Shown here: in pieces, positions 17,223 through 25,392 of the stretch
Numbering within the stretch: position 1 is the stretch's first letter
Layout of the letters: each line of letters begins with the position of its first letter
From: Paenibacillus ferrarius
GTDB taxonomy: Bacteria > Bacillota > Bacilli > Paenibacillales > NBRC-103111
DNA length: 64,000 nucleotides
Direction: 5' to 3'
Assembly (NCBI RefSeq): GCF_002027705.1
Contig: NZ_MBTG01000013.1
Span: forward strand, 1-64,000
Notes under the pieces: model-generated
Database searches by the model: none
What the model saw: the letters and a program-made list of their open reading frames with translations, nothing else
Told to the model about the DNA's origin: nothing
Made by a program: the position numbers and the translations under genes

Positions 17223-18110
17223 TCAACCTTTCACAGAACCAAGCATCACCCCTTTCGCAAAATGCTTTTGCAGAAAGGGATATACGATTAAGATCGGCAA
17301 GGTCGCTAACAAAATGGCTGCCATTCCAATCGTCTCTGCGGGAGGAAGTTGGCCTGATCTAGCAGCGTCACGAGCCGCTGAGCCCAGGGAATTCGTCGCG
17401 TCGCCCAGAACCACTATTTGCCTCAGAATGACTTGTACTGTCCATTTGGCAGGATCATTCAGATATAAGATAGCCGTGAAATACGTGTTCCAATGGGCTA
17501 CCGCGTAGAACAATCCGAACGTGGCGAACGCTGGCTTGGATAAGGGAACTACGATTTTCGTGAAAATCTGCATGTCGTTGGCACCATCAATTAATGCCGC
17601 TTCATACAGTTCACTCGGAATATTGAGGAAGAACTGGCGCATGACAATAAGGTTAAACGAATTGATGGCACCGGGAATAATGAGTGCCCAATAACTATTA
17701 ATGAGCCCTGTAGCTTGGACCATCAAATAAGTTGGAATCATGCCTGCATTGAATATGAAGGTGAACAGTACTAAAAACAAGTATACTTTTTCTCCCCATA
17801 TATTTCGAGTTATCGCATAGGCCATCGTTGCTGTCAAAATTAAATTGACAAGACTCCCAATTATGGTGATGTAGATGGTTACACCGATCGAGTGAATAAA
17901 CGCTTTGGATTCGAGGATGTATGCGTACGCATCTATAACCCATCTCTCTGGCCATATGATGAGCTCGCTAAGCGCGTATTCTTGATAGGAAACAAAGGAG
18001 ACTACGAAGATGTAGTAAAAAGGAAAAAGCATAATCAGGGCTAACAGGCTCAGCGCAACGATATTGATGATATCCGCCGACCGTCCCGACATCGATTTCT
18101 GTTGATTCAT
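17223..18110 (-). CDS. Sugar ABC transporter permease (LplC/MalG type)
   Basis: The product has 295 residues with about six membrane helices (ALSLLALIMLFPFYYIFVVSF first) and the cytoplasmic EAA loop EAALIDGANDMQIFTKIVVPL that docks on the ATPase. The C-terminus PFLQKHFAKGVMLGSVKG is typical of the CUT1 family. It lies 64 nt downstream of the other permease in the same direction. No ATPase gene is present, so a shared MsmX-type ATPase encoded elsewhere is expected, as known for CUT1 systems in Bacillales. Confidence 0.92.
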   Translation of the reverse strand: MNQQKSMSGRSADIINIVALSLLALIMLFPFYYIFVVSFVSYQEYALSELIIWPERWVIDAYAYILESKAFIHSIGVTIYITIIGSLVNLILTATMAYAITRNIWGEKVYLFLVLFTFIFNAGMIPTYLMVQATGLINSYWALIIPGAINSFNLIVMRQFFLNIPSELYEAALIDGANDMQIFTKIVVPLSKPAFATFGLFYAVAHWNTYFTAILYLNDPAKWTVQVILRQIVVLGDATNSLGSAARDAARSGQLPPAETIGMAAILLATLPILIVYPFLQKHFAKGVMLGSVKG

Positions 18111-18174
18111 AGATGGACACCTGCCTTTTTATATAAGTAAAGCGCTTGGAGCAAAACATAGACTTTCTTGTAGG

Positions 18175-19146
18175 TCAAAAAACTCCCTCGTCTCCAAACT
18201 TCTTGGCAACACGATTCGCAACTAGGATTAGAATTAATCCAATCACACTCTTGAATAAGCCAACCGCCGTACCAAAGCTAAAATCCGCCTTTTGAATACC
18301 TTTGAAATAAACGAAAGTATCCAATACATTCCCAACATCCATCGTAAATGGATTTAACATCAGGAATACCTGCTCAAAGCCTGAATCCAATACAGTGCCA
18401 AGACGGAGGATGAACAAGATAATGATGGTGCTGCGTAAGGCTGGTAACGTAATATGCCAAATCTGACGCCATCGGTTTGCTCCATCCACGACCGCTGCTT
18501 CGTATAAGGCTGGATTAATACCCGATAACGTAGCCAAGAATATGATCGTTCCCCAACCAGCCTCTTTCCAAATAACCTCCAAAATGATCAAAGGCATGAA
18601 CCATCCTGGCTGCTGGAGAAATGAGATCGGCTCCATGCCGAACAACGGGTCTAGAACCCGATTAACCATTCCCTCCGTCTTGAGGAATATGGTTACAATT
18701 CCGATGACGACAACCCAGGATAAGAAATGAGGTAAATAAATAATGGATTGCACGATGCGCTTAAACAGCTCATTCTTGATCTCATTAAGCATAATTGCCA
18801 GAATAATTGGAACTGGAAACGCGAATGCAATTTGTAAAAGAGACAATAAAAGTGTGTTCCACAATACACGGATAACTTCCTGATCGCTAAATATCGTCTT
18901 GAAATGTTTCAATCCTACCCAATCACTGTTTAAGAACCCGCGGAACGGACTATAATCTTGGAAAGCAATGATATTTCCTAGCATAGGGACATACCGGTAT
19001 ATGATGAAATAAAGCAGTCCTGGCATTAGGAGTAGGAATAAGTATCGCTCTCTCCACAAGCGGTCCTTCAGTTTCCTGCCTTTTCTAGATACTATCAGCT
19101 TAGGAACCGCTGCTGTTTGAACAGTCGTTCCATTCGTTGTTTTCAT
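18175..19146 (-). CDS. Sugar ABC transporter permease (LplB/MalF type)
   Basis: The product has 323 residues. A basic cytoplasmic N-terminus (RKGRKLKDRLWRERY) is followed by six likely helices (FLLLMPGLLYFIIYRYVPML first) and the EAA loop EAAVVDGANRWRQIWHITLPAL. The motif GNIIAFQDYSPFRGFLNSDWVG is characteristic of LplB. Its ATG overlaps the stop of a small upstream gene (ATGA at 19143-19146), so its translation is probably coupled to that gene. It forms the CUT1 importer with the next permease and the lipoprotein. Confidence 0.92.
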   Translation of the reverse strand: MKTTNGTTVQTAAVPKLIVSRKGRKLKDRLWRERYLFLLLMPGLLYFIIYRYVPMLGNIIAFQDYSPFRGFLNSDWVGLKHFKTIFSDQEVIRVLWNTLLLSLLQIAFAFPVPIILAIMLNEIKNELFKRIVQSIIYLPHFLSWVVVIGIVTIFLKTEGMVNRVLDPLFGMEPISFLQQPGWFMPLIILEVIWKEAGWGTIIFLATLSGINPALYEAAVVDGANRWRQIWHITLPALRSTIIILFILRLGTVLDSGFEQVFLMLNPFTMDVGNVLDTFVYFKGIQKADFSFGTAVGLFKSVIGLILILVANRVAKKFGDEGVF

Positions 19147-19286
19147 GATGTCCCTACACGCCTTTCCTGCAGAATATGTCTGAGTGCGCTTACAATAATA
19201 ATAACTTTCTCAGACCACCCATCCTCTTGCTCCATCTCAACATCTTTTGGGTTGAATCGATGTCTAGGCTGCTTGTTTACATTCAT
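19143..19286 (-). CDS. Small 47-aa gene translationally coupled to the ABC permease
   Basis: From ATG 19286 the frame encodes MNVNKQPRHRFNPKD, then VEMEQEDGWSEKVIIIVSAL and RHILQERRVGTS, 47 residues. Its TGA overlaps the permease ATG. A strong AAAGGAGTGAGAG lies upstream, although the distance to the ATG (about 15 nt) is long. The protein is hydrophilic with a C-terminal amphipathic helix and no signal peptide. A truncated relative with the same upstream sequence lies at 4856-4915, which supports a real, once-duplicated gene. I do not recognise the family. It might be a regulatory leader peptide, or a small partner of the transporter. Confidence 0.6.
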   Translation of the reverse strand: MNVNKQPRHRFNPKDVEMEQEDGWSEKVIIIVSALRHILQERRVGTS

Positions 19287-19416
19287 ATCGGTGAACTCTC
19301 ACTCCTTTATACCTTCACCTTATCGGAATTAGTAGGAGCTGAACATCATCGGTATTCTAATTAATTCACCGTTTTTACGAAAACCATAATAATGATGAGT
19401 AGTGAACATATTGATG
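19282..19416 (-). promoter_or_regulatory. Repeated promoter-like element, copy C (transporter promoter)
   Basis: This is the longest match to copy A (about 135 bp), including CTCTCACTCCTTTATA, TATCGGAATT, ATCATCGG, TTCTAATTAATTCACC, CGAAAACCATAA and TGATGAGTAGTGAACA. Minus-strand TAGAAT (19354-19359) is a possible -10 box, about 70 nt upstream of the small coupled gene and transporter. The lack of a good -35 box fits activation by an AraC-type protein. Confidence 0.6.
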
Positions 19417-19546
19417 ATAATTGGATGATGGTTAAAAATTGGCGTTTCGACGTATCCGTACATGACATGTAACGTATTTATGTTAAAGTATAGGTAAGCT
19501 GCATCACGAGCAAGCTGCGCTTAGGGTGAAAAGGATGTGAAGACTT

Positions 19547-19965
19547 GTGAGGGATGATATCATCTCTTCTCTGCTGGAAACAGCCGAATTGAAAATTTTG
19601 ACGTTCGATATCCATCACCGTAATGAGATGAACTATCGGAACAAAGTACTTCAAGAATTTTATATGATGACTTATGTGGGAGATTGCCCTCACATGGAAG
19701 CGCCACCTTGCTTAACATGTAACGGAGGAAGCCCATGTAAGGATTTAGCTATCGGCTTCTCTGAATTGGACGTACCTATACAATCATGCAGACATTCGGC
19801 AGCGGATCGACTCCTTGCGCCAGCAGCAGTCCGAAACACCTACTCAAAAGCAAATAAAGCGCGAGATAAATGATTCCAGCAAGGATGCAATCTTCGAAAC
19901 GTTAAAACGCAAAATCAAGGCACTGGAGAGCGAAAGCTCATTCCGTTCGTTCTTACCGAAGTAAC
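19547..19965 (+). pseudogene. Transposon debris with a Tn554 TnpC-like fragment
   Basis: The first part is a GTG-started frame with a Cys cluster (GDCPHMEAPPCLTCNGG, then SPCKDL). The second part (about 19768-19965, another frame) reads TYLYNHADIRQRIDSLRQQQ and KREINDSSKDAIFETLKRKI, closely like the region after the helix-turn-helix of Tn554-family TnpC/DUF6262 proteins. It ends abruptly at FRSFLPK. The Cys cluster may be the C-terminus of a preceding Tn554-type tyrosine recombinase; that part is a guess. Frameshift and truncation make this a relic. Confidence 0.55.
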
Positions 19966-20208
19966 GTGACGGTTGTCCAGCACCACATTCAAGTGTTTGT
20001 CCACGAGGTCGTTCCCCTTCCGTTCGCCAGATGTTTGGTCAACTGGTTACTTCCGTACTATGAGAACGTCTGAATTCTCCACCATGACTACAACTTCGGC
20101 AAAGCCTTATATGTAACCATCCTGATTTTTTTCCCAGGGAAGTGGAGAATCTCACGGGGTCATCGCATCTTCCTTCTAAACATACCCAGCACCTTCACAT
20201 GATAAGTC

Positions 20209-20247
20209 ATTGTCATTCGTCTGGTTCATTAGATGACAATTTTTTTC
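20209..20247 (+). terminator. Rho-independent terminator-like hairpin
   Basis: ATTGTCAT and ATGACAAT form an 8-bp stem (16-nt loop) followed by seven T. It lies in the debris region with no intact gene upstream on the plus strand. Confidence 0.5.
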
Positions 20248-20528
20248 TTTAGACTTCCCGTTTTTATCGCACAGTCGCCGACTTACCCTGCCGCTGCGTG
20301 CTTCACGCTTTCGCATTTGGGTCTGCTCATCCGCCTACGGATCTCTCGATTTTCCTCATCTCCTTCAGACAAGTACCTCGCGATATTGCTGAGGAAGGAC
20401 TTTCACCTTCGAGAAAATAACTTTCCAAACTCTCGACTCGTATTTACCAAGGTAACGTCATCGTCGCTTGTATTCGTTTACTCATAACTCTTTTGCGCAA
20501 AAGTTGCGACTGCCCGTCGCACAACAAA

Positions 20529-20552
20529 GGGGCCCCACAACAAGGGCCCCCC
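20529..20552 (-). terminator. Terminator-like GC hairpin after nrdJ
   Basis: GGGGCCC and GGGCCCC pair across an 8-nt loop, a few bases past the reductase stop. On the minus strand it is followed by CTTTGTTG, a modest T-rich tail. Confidence 0.6.
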
Positions 20553-20557
20553 TCAAC

Positions 20558-23263
20558 CTAATTACACCTGCTATACCCACAGTTGATGCAATTCTTACAC
20601 CCTTCGCTGTTCACCAGCGAAGCCGATCCGCACGCCGTGCACAAGTCCTTCGACGCCACGCTGGACGCGTGGGCGCTCGGACTCGGGCCCGTCGGCGCTG
20701 CCGCAGCTGCTGGAGCTGGCGCATCCAGCACCTCGCTCGTCGCGGTTACGTAGTTCCGCGCGTCGTCTTGCTCGTTCATCACTTCGTCGTGCTGCTCGAG
20801 CGCTTTGGCAACGGCATCGGCGATGGACTCGACGCGATTCGTGCCGAAGCCAATCGCGCCGGAGCCGCCGATGCCTTTCAAGTGCTTCACGAGCAGCTTG
20901 ACTTTGTCCCCATGATCGCCATAACGCAGGAACAGCGAGCACACGCGCCCCAGTGCTTCGGACATGGCGAACACATCGGAGCCGGCTTTGCCTACGTTGA
21001 GGAAAATCTCGCTCGGCGCACCGTTCATATCATTAATGGTAATATACGCCATGCCAAACGGGGTGTTGACTTTATACGTAGCCCCACGCAAGATTTGCGG
21101 TCGGCGCTTGTATTGCTTGTCAAAGACCTGCTCTGTTCTAGCATCCATCTCCAAGGCAACAGCTGCTTCTTCTTTTTTCTCTTGGATTTTTTCTTCGCTT
21201 TTTTCTTCGTTCTTCTCTTCGCTATTTTCTTGGCTTTTCTCTTCGTTCTTCTCTAAGCTGTTCTCTTGTCGCTTCTCTTCGCTATTCTCATTTCTCTCGG
21301 ACGTCTCTTCGGTCTTCTCGCCCTTTTTATCCGAACTCGTGCTCAAAACCTGCACATCGCGGCTTCCATCCCGATAGATCGTTACACCCTTGCAACCAAG
21401 ATCAAAGGCCAATTCATATAAACGAGTCGTATCTTCCACTGTGAAATCAGCCGGACAGTTCGCGGTTTTGGAGATGGAGCTATCCACCCAAGTCTGGATA
21501 GCAGCCTGCGCCCGAATATGATCCTCCGCACTCAGAGACATCGCTGTGACGAAATAATCAGGCAGCTCTTGATCTGGATGCTCATCTTTCCACTGCTGGG
21601 CAATCGGCACATATTGCTTGTCGAAGCCCAATCGGCTTTGGCGATAATATTCAAAGGCAAAATAAGGTTCAATTCCCGTCGATGTCCCCACCATCGTTCC
21701 GGTACTGCCGGTAGGTGCTTGAGTGATCACGGTAACGTTGCGCATCCCCTGTATCTTAATGGCTTCGCCAACCTCAGGAAATACTTTGGTCATGTTTTTC
21801 ATAAAGCCGCTTTCTAGGAATTTATCTGCAATAAAAGCTTTGAAAGAGCCTTTTTCACTGGCAATTTCCGCTGAGGCAAGATACGCTTCCTTGGCCATGA
21901 AGCTATATATTTTATCAAGAAACACGAGTGATTCCGGACTGCCATAACGGATTTTCAATTTAATCATCAGCTCAGCAAGTCCCATGGAGCCTAGACCTAC
22001 GCGGCGTTCACTTTGTTGATTTACCCGATTTTCTTCGAAATGGTAGGGCGTCTTGTCAATCACGTTATCAAGAAAACGCGTCGAATAACGAACAACTGTG
22101 GCCAAATCCGCCCAATCCACATCATGCTTCTGCTCATCATAAAACTTCGAAAGATTTATCGCAGATAAGTTGCAAACGCCCCAAGCCGGCAGGCCCTGCT
22201 CCCCACATGGATTCGTACAAATGATAGGGTTAAAATACCAGCTATTGGACATCTGGTTGTAGTATTCCAAGAAGACGACACCGGGTTCAGCCGATTTCCA
22301 AGCTGACTCCATAATCGTGTGCCAGACTTCGCGTGCTTTGACAGTTCGATAAGGCTTAACGGTTTTGCCTAGCTTTTTCCATGCATCTAAATTGCCGTCC
22401 CATTTGTCGTTATAATCAGGGTCTGTTGTATCCGGGAAGACCAGCTCCCAATCCAGGTCCTCCTTCACAGCTTTCATAAAGCCATTGCTGACGCAAACGG
22501 ATAAATTCGCGTTCGTGATTTGGCCCATTGTGGATTTCACGGTAATGAAATCTTCAAGATCCGGATGCCAGTCATTGATCATCAGCATTAAAGCGCCTCT
22601 ACGGCTCCCGCCTTGTTCAATTAAACCAGTGGTATAGCTGAATAGCCCGCCCCAAGACACCGCTCCACTGGAAGAGCCATTAACCCCTTTCACCACAGAT
22701 CGTCGTGGTCGCAGCGAGGACAAATTGATGCCTACGCCACCGCCGCGCGACATAATTTCTGTCATTTCCGTCAATGTACTCATAATGCCCCCACGACTAT
22801 CGTGAGGAGAAGGAATAACATAGCAGTTAAAGAGCGTTAATTCATCACTGGCATCTGCACCAGCAGCAATCCGCCCTCCAGGCACAAGCTTCCAATCATC
22901 TAAAATATATCTGAATTTATCAGTCCATTCTGCACGTTTCTCAGGCGTAGCCTCCACCGAAGCCATCGCCCCTGCCAAACGGTCCCACATTTCTTCCGGT
23001 GTTTTTTCTATATTGAGCGTAAGCTTCTCGACTGATGAGGCTACGGTTTCGCCGCTGCGAGTCTTCACTTTCACGATGTTTCCTTCTCGGCTGATGATTT
23101 CCCCCACTTCTTTGGCGGGGAACTTAGGATCATCCTTCGTCAGTACGAGAACGGTATCTCCCACTTTGGCAAGGCTCGTATCCGCATTTTTCAGTGCATA
23201 ACGGTCCAAAAATATTTTCTCACTTAACCCATCCAGCTTGTTGTTTGACTTTGCAATCCCCAT
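20558..23263 (-). CDS. nrdJ: Adenosylcobalamin-dependent (class II) ribonucleotide reductase
   Basis: The 901-aa enzyme makes deoxyribonucleotides with a B12-derived radical. Landmarks are FNCYVIPSPHDSRGG, MSRGGGVGINLSSLRPR, the radical-Cys loop NPCGEQGLPAWGVCNLSAINLS, GSMGLAELMIKL and TQAPTGSTGTMVGTSTGIEP. A C-terminal redox tail carries zinc-ribbon-like CTACG and CINCGYSRCN cysteines. An added KOW-like beta domain follows the N-terminus (about 33-85). Between the catalytic part and the C-terminal domain (about 648-699) lies a Glu/Lys/Asn/Gln/Ser repeat tract (SEEKNEEKSQEN type), unusual for this family. Two NrdR boxes upstream suggest repression when dNTPs are ample. The start ATG has a TAGGAGGTAG site. 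It has its own terminator and appears monocistronic. Confidence 0.95.
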   Translation of the reverse strand: MGIAKSNNKLDGLSEKIFLDRYALKNADTSLAKVGDTVLVLTKDDPKFPAKEVGEIISREGNIVKVKTRSGETVASSVEKLTLNIEKTPEEMWDRLAGAMASVEATPEKRAEWTDKFRYILDDWKLVPGGRIAAGADASDELTLFNCYVIPSPHDSRGGIMSTLTEMTEIMSRGGGVGINLSSLRPRRSVVKGVNGSSSGAVSWGGLFSYTTGLIEQGGSRRGALMLMINDWHPDLEDFITVKSTMGQITNANLSVCVSNGFMKAVKEDLDWELVFPDTTDPDYNDKWDGNLDAWKKLGKTVKPYRTVKAREVWHTIMESAWKSAEPGVVFLEYYNQMSNSWYFNPIICTNPCGEQGLPAWGVCNLSAINLSKFYDEQKHDVDWADLATVVRYSTRFLDNVIDKTPYHFEENRVNQQSERRVGLGSMGLAELMIKLKIRYGSPESLVFLDKIYSFMAKEAYLASAEIASEKGSFKAFIADKFLESGFMKNMTKVFPEVGEAIKIQGMRNVTVITQAPTGSTGTMVGTSTGIEPYFAFEYYRQSRLGFDKQYVPIAQQWKDEHPDQELPDYFVTAMSLSAEDHIRAQAAIQTWVDSSISKTANCPADFTVEDTTRLYELAFDLGCKGVTIYRDGSRDVQVLSTSSDKKGEKTEETSERNENSEEKRQENSLEKNEEKSQENSEEKNEEKSEEKIQEKKEEAAVALEMDARTEQVFDKQYKRRPQILRGATYKVNTPFGMAYITINDMNGAPSEIFLNVGKAGSDVFAMSEALGRVCSLFLRYGDHGDKVKLLVKHLKGIGGSGAIGFGTNRVESIADAVAKALEQHDEVMNEQDDARNYVTATSEVLDAPAPAAAAAPTGPSPSAHASSVASKDLCTACGSASLVNSEGCKNCINCGYSRCN

Positions 23264-23337
23264 TACGACTACCTCCTAATAAGCTACAAATTCAACCGCG
23301 ATTAAAATGATGATTCCACTAAGAAGTTTATGTAAAA

Positions 23338-23353
23338 TCACAACATATGGTGT
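23338..23353. promoter_or_regulatory. NrdR box 1 upstream of nrdJ
   Basis: TCACAACATATGGTGT matches the NrdR palindrome ACACWATATATWGTGT at most positions. Its centre lies 33 bp from the next box, about three helical turns, as usual for paired NrdR boxes. Confidence 0.65.
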
Positions 23354-23370
23354 CAGATAACCATTATACA

Positions 23371-23386
23371 ACACTATATATTGATC
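23371..23386. promoter_or_regulatory. NrdR box 2 upstream of nrdJ
   Basis: ACACTATATATTGATC fits the NrdR consensus almost completely in its left half and core. It lies about 108 bp upstream of the nrdJ start. With box 1 it forms the typical tandem pair for NrdR repression. Confidence 0.75.
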
Positions 23387-23632
23387 ATCTAACAGCTAAT
23401 CAACCAAATTCCTCGCTAAATACAAGCCTTTATCTAATTATCTGATTGTTGCTTGGAAATGCTCTTTATTTCACATGAATACCTAGAAAATCACCGGTTT
23501 CATTCTATGAATCCAGCTTTCGGTGCCGCACATTTTGACGATGAGGAATTCCTCTGCTAACCTATAGATAGGATACCACAATGTTGGATTTATTAGAACA
23601 TTTGTTCCTTTTTATTTTAAGGAGATGATGAC

Positions 23633-24460
23633 ATGTATTTTTATAAAAATCAGTTCTTGCCCAAGAATGATATACATATCTCGCCGGATGATCGTGGCTA
23701 CTATTTCGGAGACGGCATTTACGAGGTATTCCGAGTTTATCAGGGTACTCTCTACGAGCAAGAAGCCCACATGCAAAGGCTGCAAAGATCAGCTTCCGAG
23801 GTTCGCATTGAGCTGCCCTATTCAATCGACAAGATTGGTGAAATCCTGACTGAACTTATTCACAAAAACGCGCTTGTCGAAGGAACGGTTTATGTGCAAA
23901 TCACCCGTGGCGAGGCGCCTCGCGCACATCCTTTTCCAGCACAGGCTGAGCCGGTTCTCTTAGCCTACTGCACAACAGTCCCAAGACCTGTCGCTGCCAT
24001 GCAGCAAGGCATTCAGGCAATCACGCTTGCGGATATTCGCTGGCTCCGATGTGATCTCAAAACATTGAATTTACTGCCTAATACGATGGCTAAGCAAGCC
24101 GCACTCGATCATGGCGTACAAGAAGTCGTTCTTCATCGAGACGGAATCGTAACTGAATGCAGTGCCTCGAACATCATGATGATTAAGGACAATGTGCTTT
24201 ACACGCATCCTGCCAACCATTTGATTTTGCATGGCATCACACGAGCAGTCGTATTACGATTAGCTCAATCTCTCGAAATTAACGTCAAAGAGCAAGCTTT
24301 TACAACAGAGCAGCTGCTGTTGGCTGACGAAGCGTTTATCACAGGAACAACTGTGGAGATAACACCCATCCTTCAGATCGATGGAAAACCAATTGCTAAC
24401 GGATCTCCCGGCCCACTTACGCAAACTTTGCAGCGTGAATTCGAGCGCACGTTTGCTTAA
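23633..24460 (+). CDS. dat: D-amino-acid aminotransferase
   Basis: The 275-aa product is a fold-type IV PLP enzyme. Seen are the N-terminal SPDDRGYYFGDGIYEVFRVY, ITRGEAPRAHPFP, the catalytic lysine K143 in DLKTLNLLPNTMAKQAA, the phosphate-binding ECSASNIMMI and the C-terminal GTTVEITPI. The RGxxxRxHxFP and LKTLN motifs are those of D-alanine aminotransferase rather than branched-chain aminotransferase. It interconverts D-Ala and D-Glu for cell-wall synthesis. AAGGAGATGATGAC precedes the ATG. It stands alone, convergent with lipM and sharing its terminator. Confidence 0.92.
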   Translation: MYFYKNQFLPKNDIHISPDDRGYYFGDGIYEVFRVYQGTLYEQEAHMQRLQRSASEVRIELPYSIDKIGEILTELIHKNALVEGTVYVQITRGEAPRAHPFPAQAEPVLLAYCTTVPRPVAAMQQGIQAITLADIRWLRCDLKTLNLLPNTMAKQAALDHGVQEVVLHRDGIVTECSASNIMMIKDNVLYTHPANHLILHGITRAVVLRLAQSLEINVKEQAFTTEQLLLADEAFITGTTVEITPILQIDGKPIANGSPGPLTQTLQREFERTFA

Positions 24461-24475
24461 CTTCTTATTTCCACA

Positions 24476-24521
24476 AAAAAGAACCTTGGAAACCATTGTG
24501 GTGGATTCTAAGGTTCTTTTT
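24476..24521. terminator. Bidirectional terminator between dat and lipM
   Basis: AAAAAGAACCTT pairs with AAGGTTCTTTTT across an interior part that also pairs (ACCA...TGGT). It has A and T tracts on both sides and suits two convergent genes. Confidence 0.85.
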
Positions 24522-24525
24522 CTCG

Positions 24526-25365
24526 TTATCTACGCAAATTCCATTCCTCTGTGCCGTATTTCTCACGAACCAATTGATCGCTTAACTCCAGTTCATAGGG
24601 TGTCAATGTCGACTCGACAAGCTCTACGCCCAATCCCAGCGCTATTTCACGACGAAAAGCTTCTTCCACCTGACGCAACGTTACCGGCTCTTTTCCCCCA
24701 GCTTGAAGCAAATCATTAATGGCAACAGCTTTCTTAAGAAAGCTTTGTTTCATGCGATCTGCTACTTTGTCATTGGAGAATCGCAGCATGCGGAATAGTT
24801 GGTCCGTGTCCATATCCAGTAGGATGGAGCCGTGCTGGAGCACGACATTTTTCTGCCTCACCTGCGCGCTCCCAGCTACTTTGCGTCCTTCAACGACCAG
24901 CTCATACCAAGAAGGGGAGTCGAAGCATGCGGCTGATCCTGCCGAAGCATATTTCTCCTTCTCCTCATCACTGGCCAACTGCACCATCTCAGCGCCAAGG
25001 CCAAGCGCACGAAATCCCTGCAAAAGCCCCTCGCTCAGCACACGGTAAGCTTCTGTCACATTCCGGGGAATTCCCGGATAATCCTCTGCAACAATGATGC
25101 TGTACGTCAGCTCTTTGTCGTGCAGTACCGCTCTGCCTCCGGTTGGACGTCTGACGAAACCAATCCCCTCTTTGGCTACAGCTTCTTGGTCTACTTCTGC
25201 CGCCTTTTGGAAATAACCAATCGAAAGCGTTGCCGGATTCCATCCGTAGAAACGCACTGTAGGAGGCACCTTCCCCTCACTGTGCGCAGTCAGTATTGCT
25301 TCATCCAATGCCATATTTTCAGCAGGAGAACGATCTCCTGTATGTATAAATCGCCATGCCGTCAT
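24526..25365 (-). CDS. lipM: Octanoyl-[GcvH]:protein octanoyltransferase LipM
   Basis: The 279-aa product is of the BirA/LplA/LipB fold. Key parts are RFYGWNPATLSIGYFQ, RRPTGGRAVLHDKELTYS, the catalytic Cys147 in SAACFDSPSWYEL and Lys162 in RKVAGSAQVRQ, then LQHGSILLD. Cys in this position marks LipM, which moves octanoate from ACP to GcvH, the first step of lipoate assembly in Bacillus. In B. subtilis the gene (yqhM) also lies near yqhH/yqhG, which supports the call. The start ATG at 25365 lacks a strong site. Two palindromic hairpins lie in the upstream region. Confidence 0.9.
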   Translation of the reverse strand: MTAWRFIHTGDRSPAENMALDEAILTAHSEGKVPPTVRFYGWNPATLSIGYFQKAAEVDQEAVAKEGIGFVRRPTGGRAVLHDKELTYSIIVAEDYPGIPRNVTEAYRVLSEGLLQGFRALGLGAEMVQLASDEEKEKYASAGSAACFDSPSWYELVVEGRKVAGSAQVRQKNVVLQHGSILLDMDTDQLFRMLRFSNDKVADRMKQSFLKKAVAINDLLQAGGKEPVTLRQVEEAFRREIALGLGVELVESTLTPYELELSDQLVREKYGTEEWNLRR

Positions 25366-25392
25366 CTCCGTCGGTCACCCTTTCTTACCACA

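Larger units (their letters stand above)
19966..20557. other. Gene-poor stretch, probable mobile-element remnants
   Basis: No convincing frame is present; the 84-codon plus frame at 20233-20487 has no family resemblance. Read on the minus strand, 20250-20450 contains GAAGGTGAAAGTCCTTC, GATCCGTAGGCGGAT and GTGCGA. The GGTGAAAGTCC signature and the dense local pairing recall domain I of bacterial group II introns, but domains V and VI and the reverse transcriptase are not seen. I cannot assign it with confidence. Confidence 0.35.

Noticed and set aside
18130-18160. cre-like sequence AAAGCGCTT between the permeases
   Set aside because: Three mismatches to the consensus and a position inside the operon.
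20468-21256. 262-codon plus-strand frame
   Set aside because: Antisense to nrdJ, with low-complexity Phe runs from the repeat tract.
23264-23632. Possible cobalamin riboswitch before nrdJ
   Set aside because: No B12-box-like sequence was seen; the clear signals are NrdR boxes.
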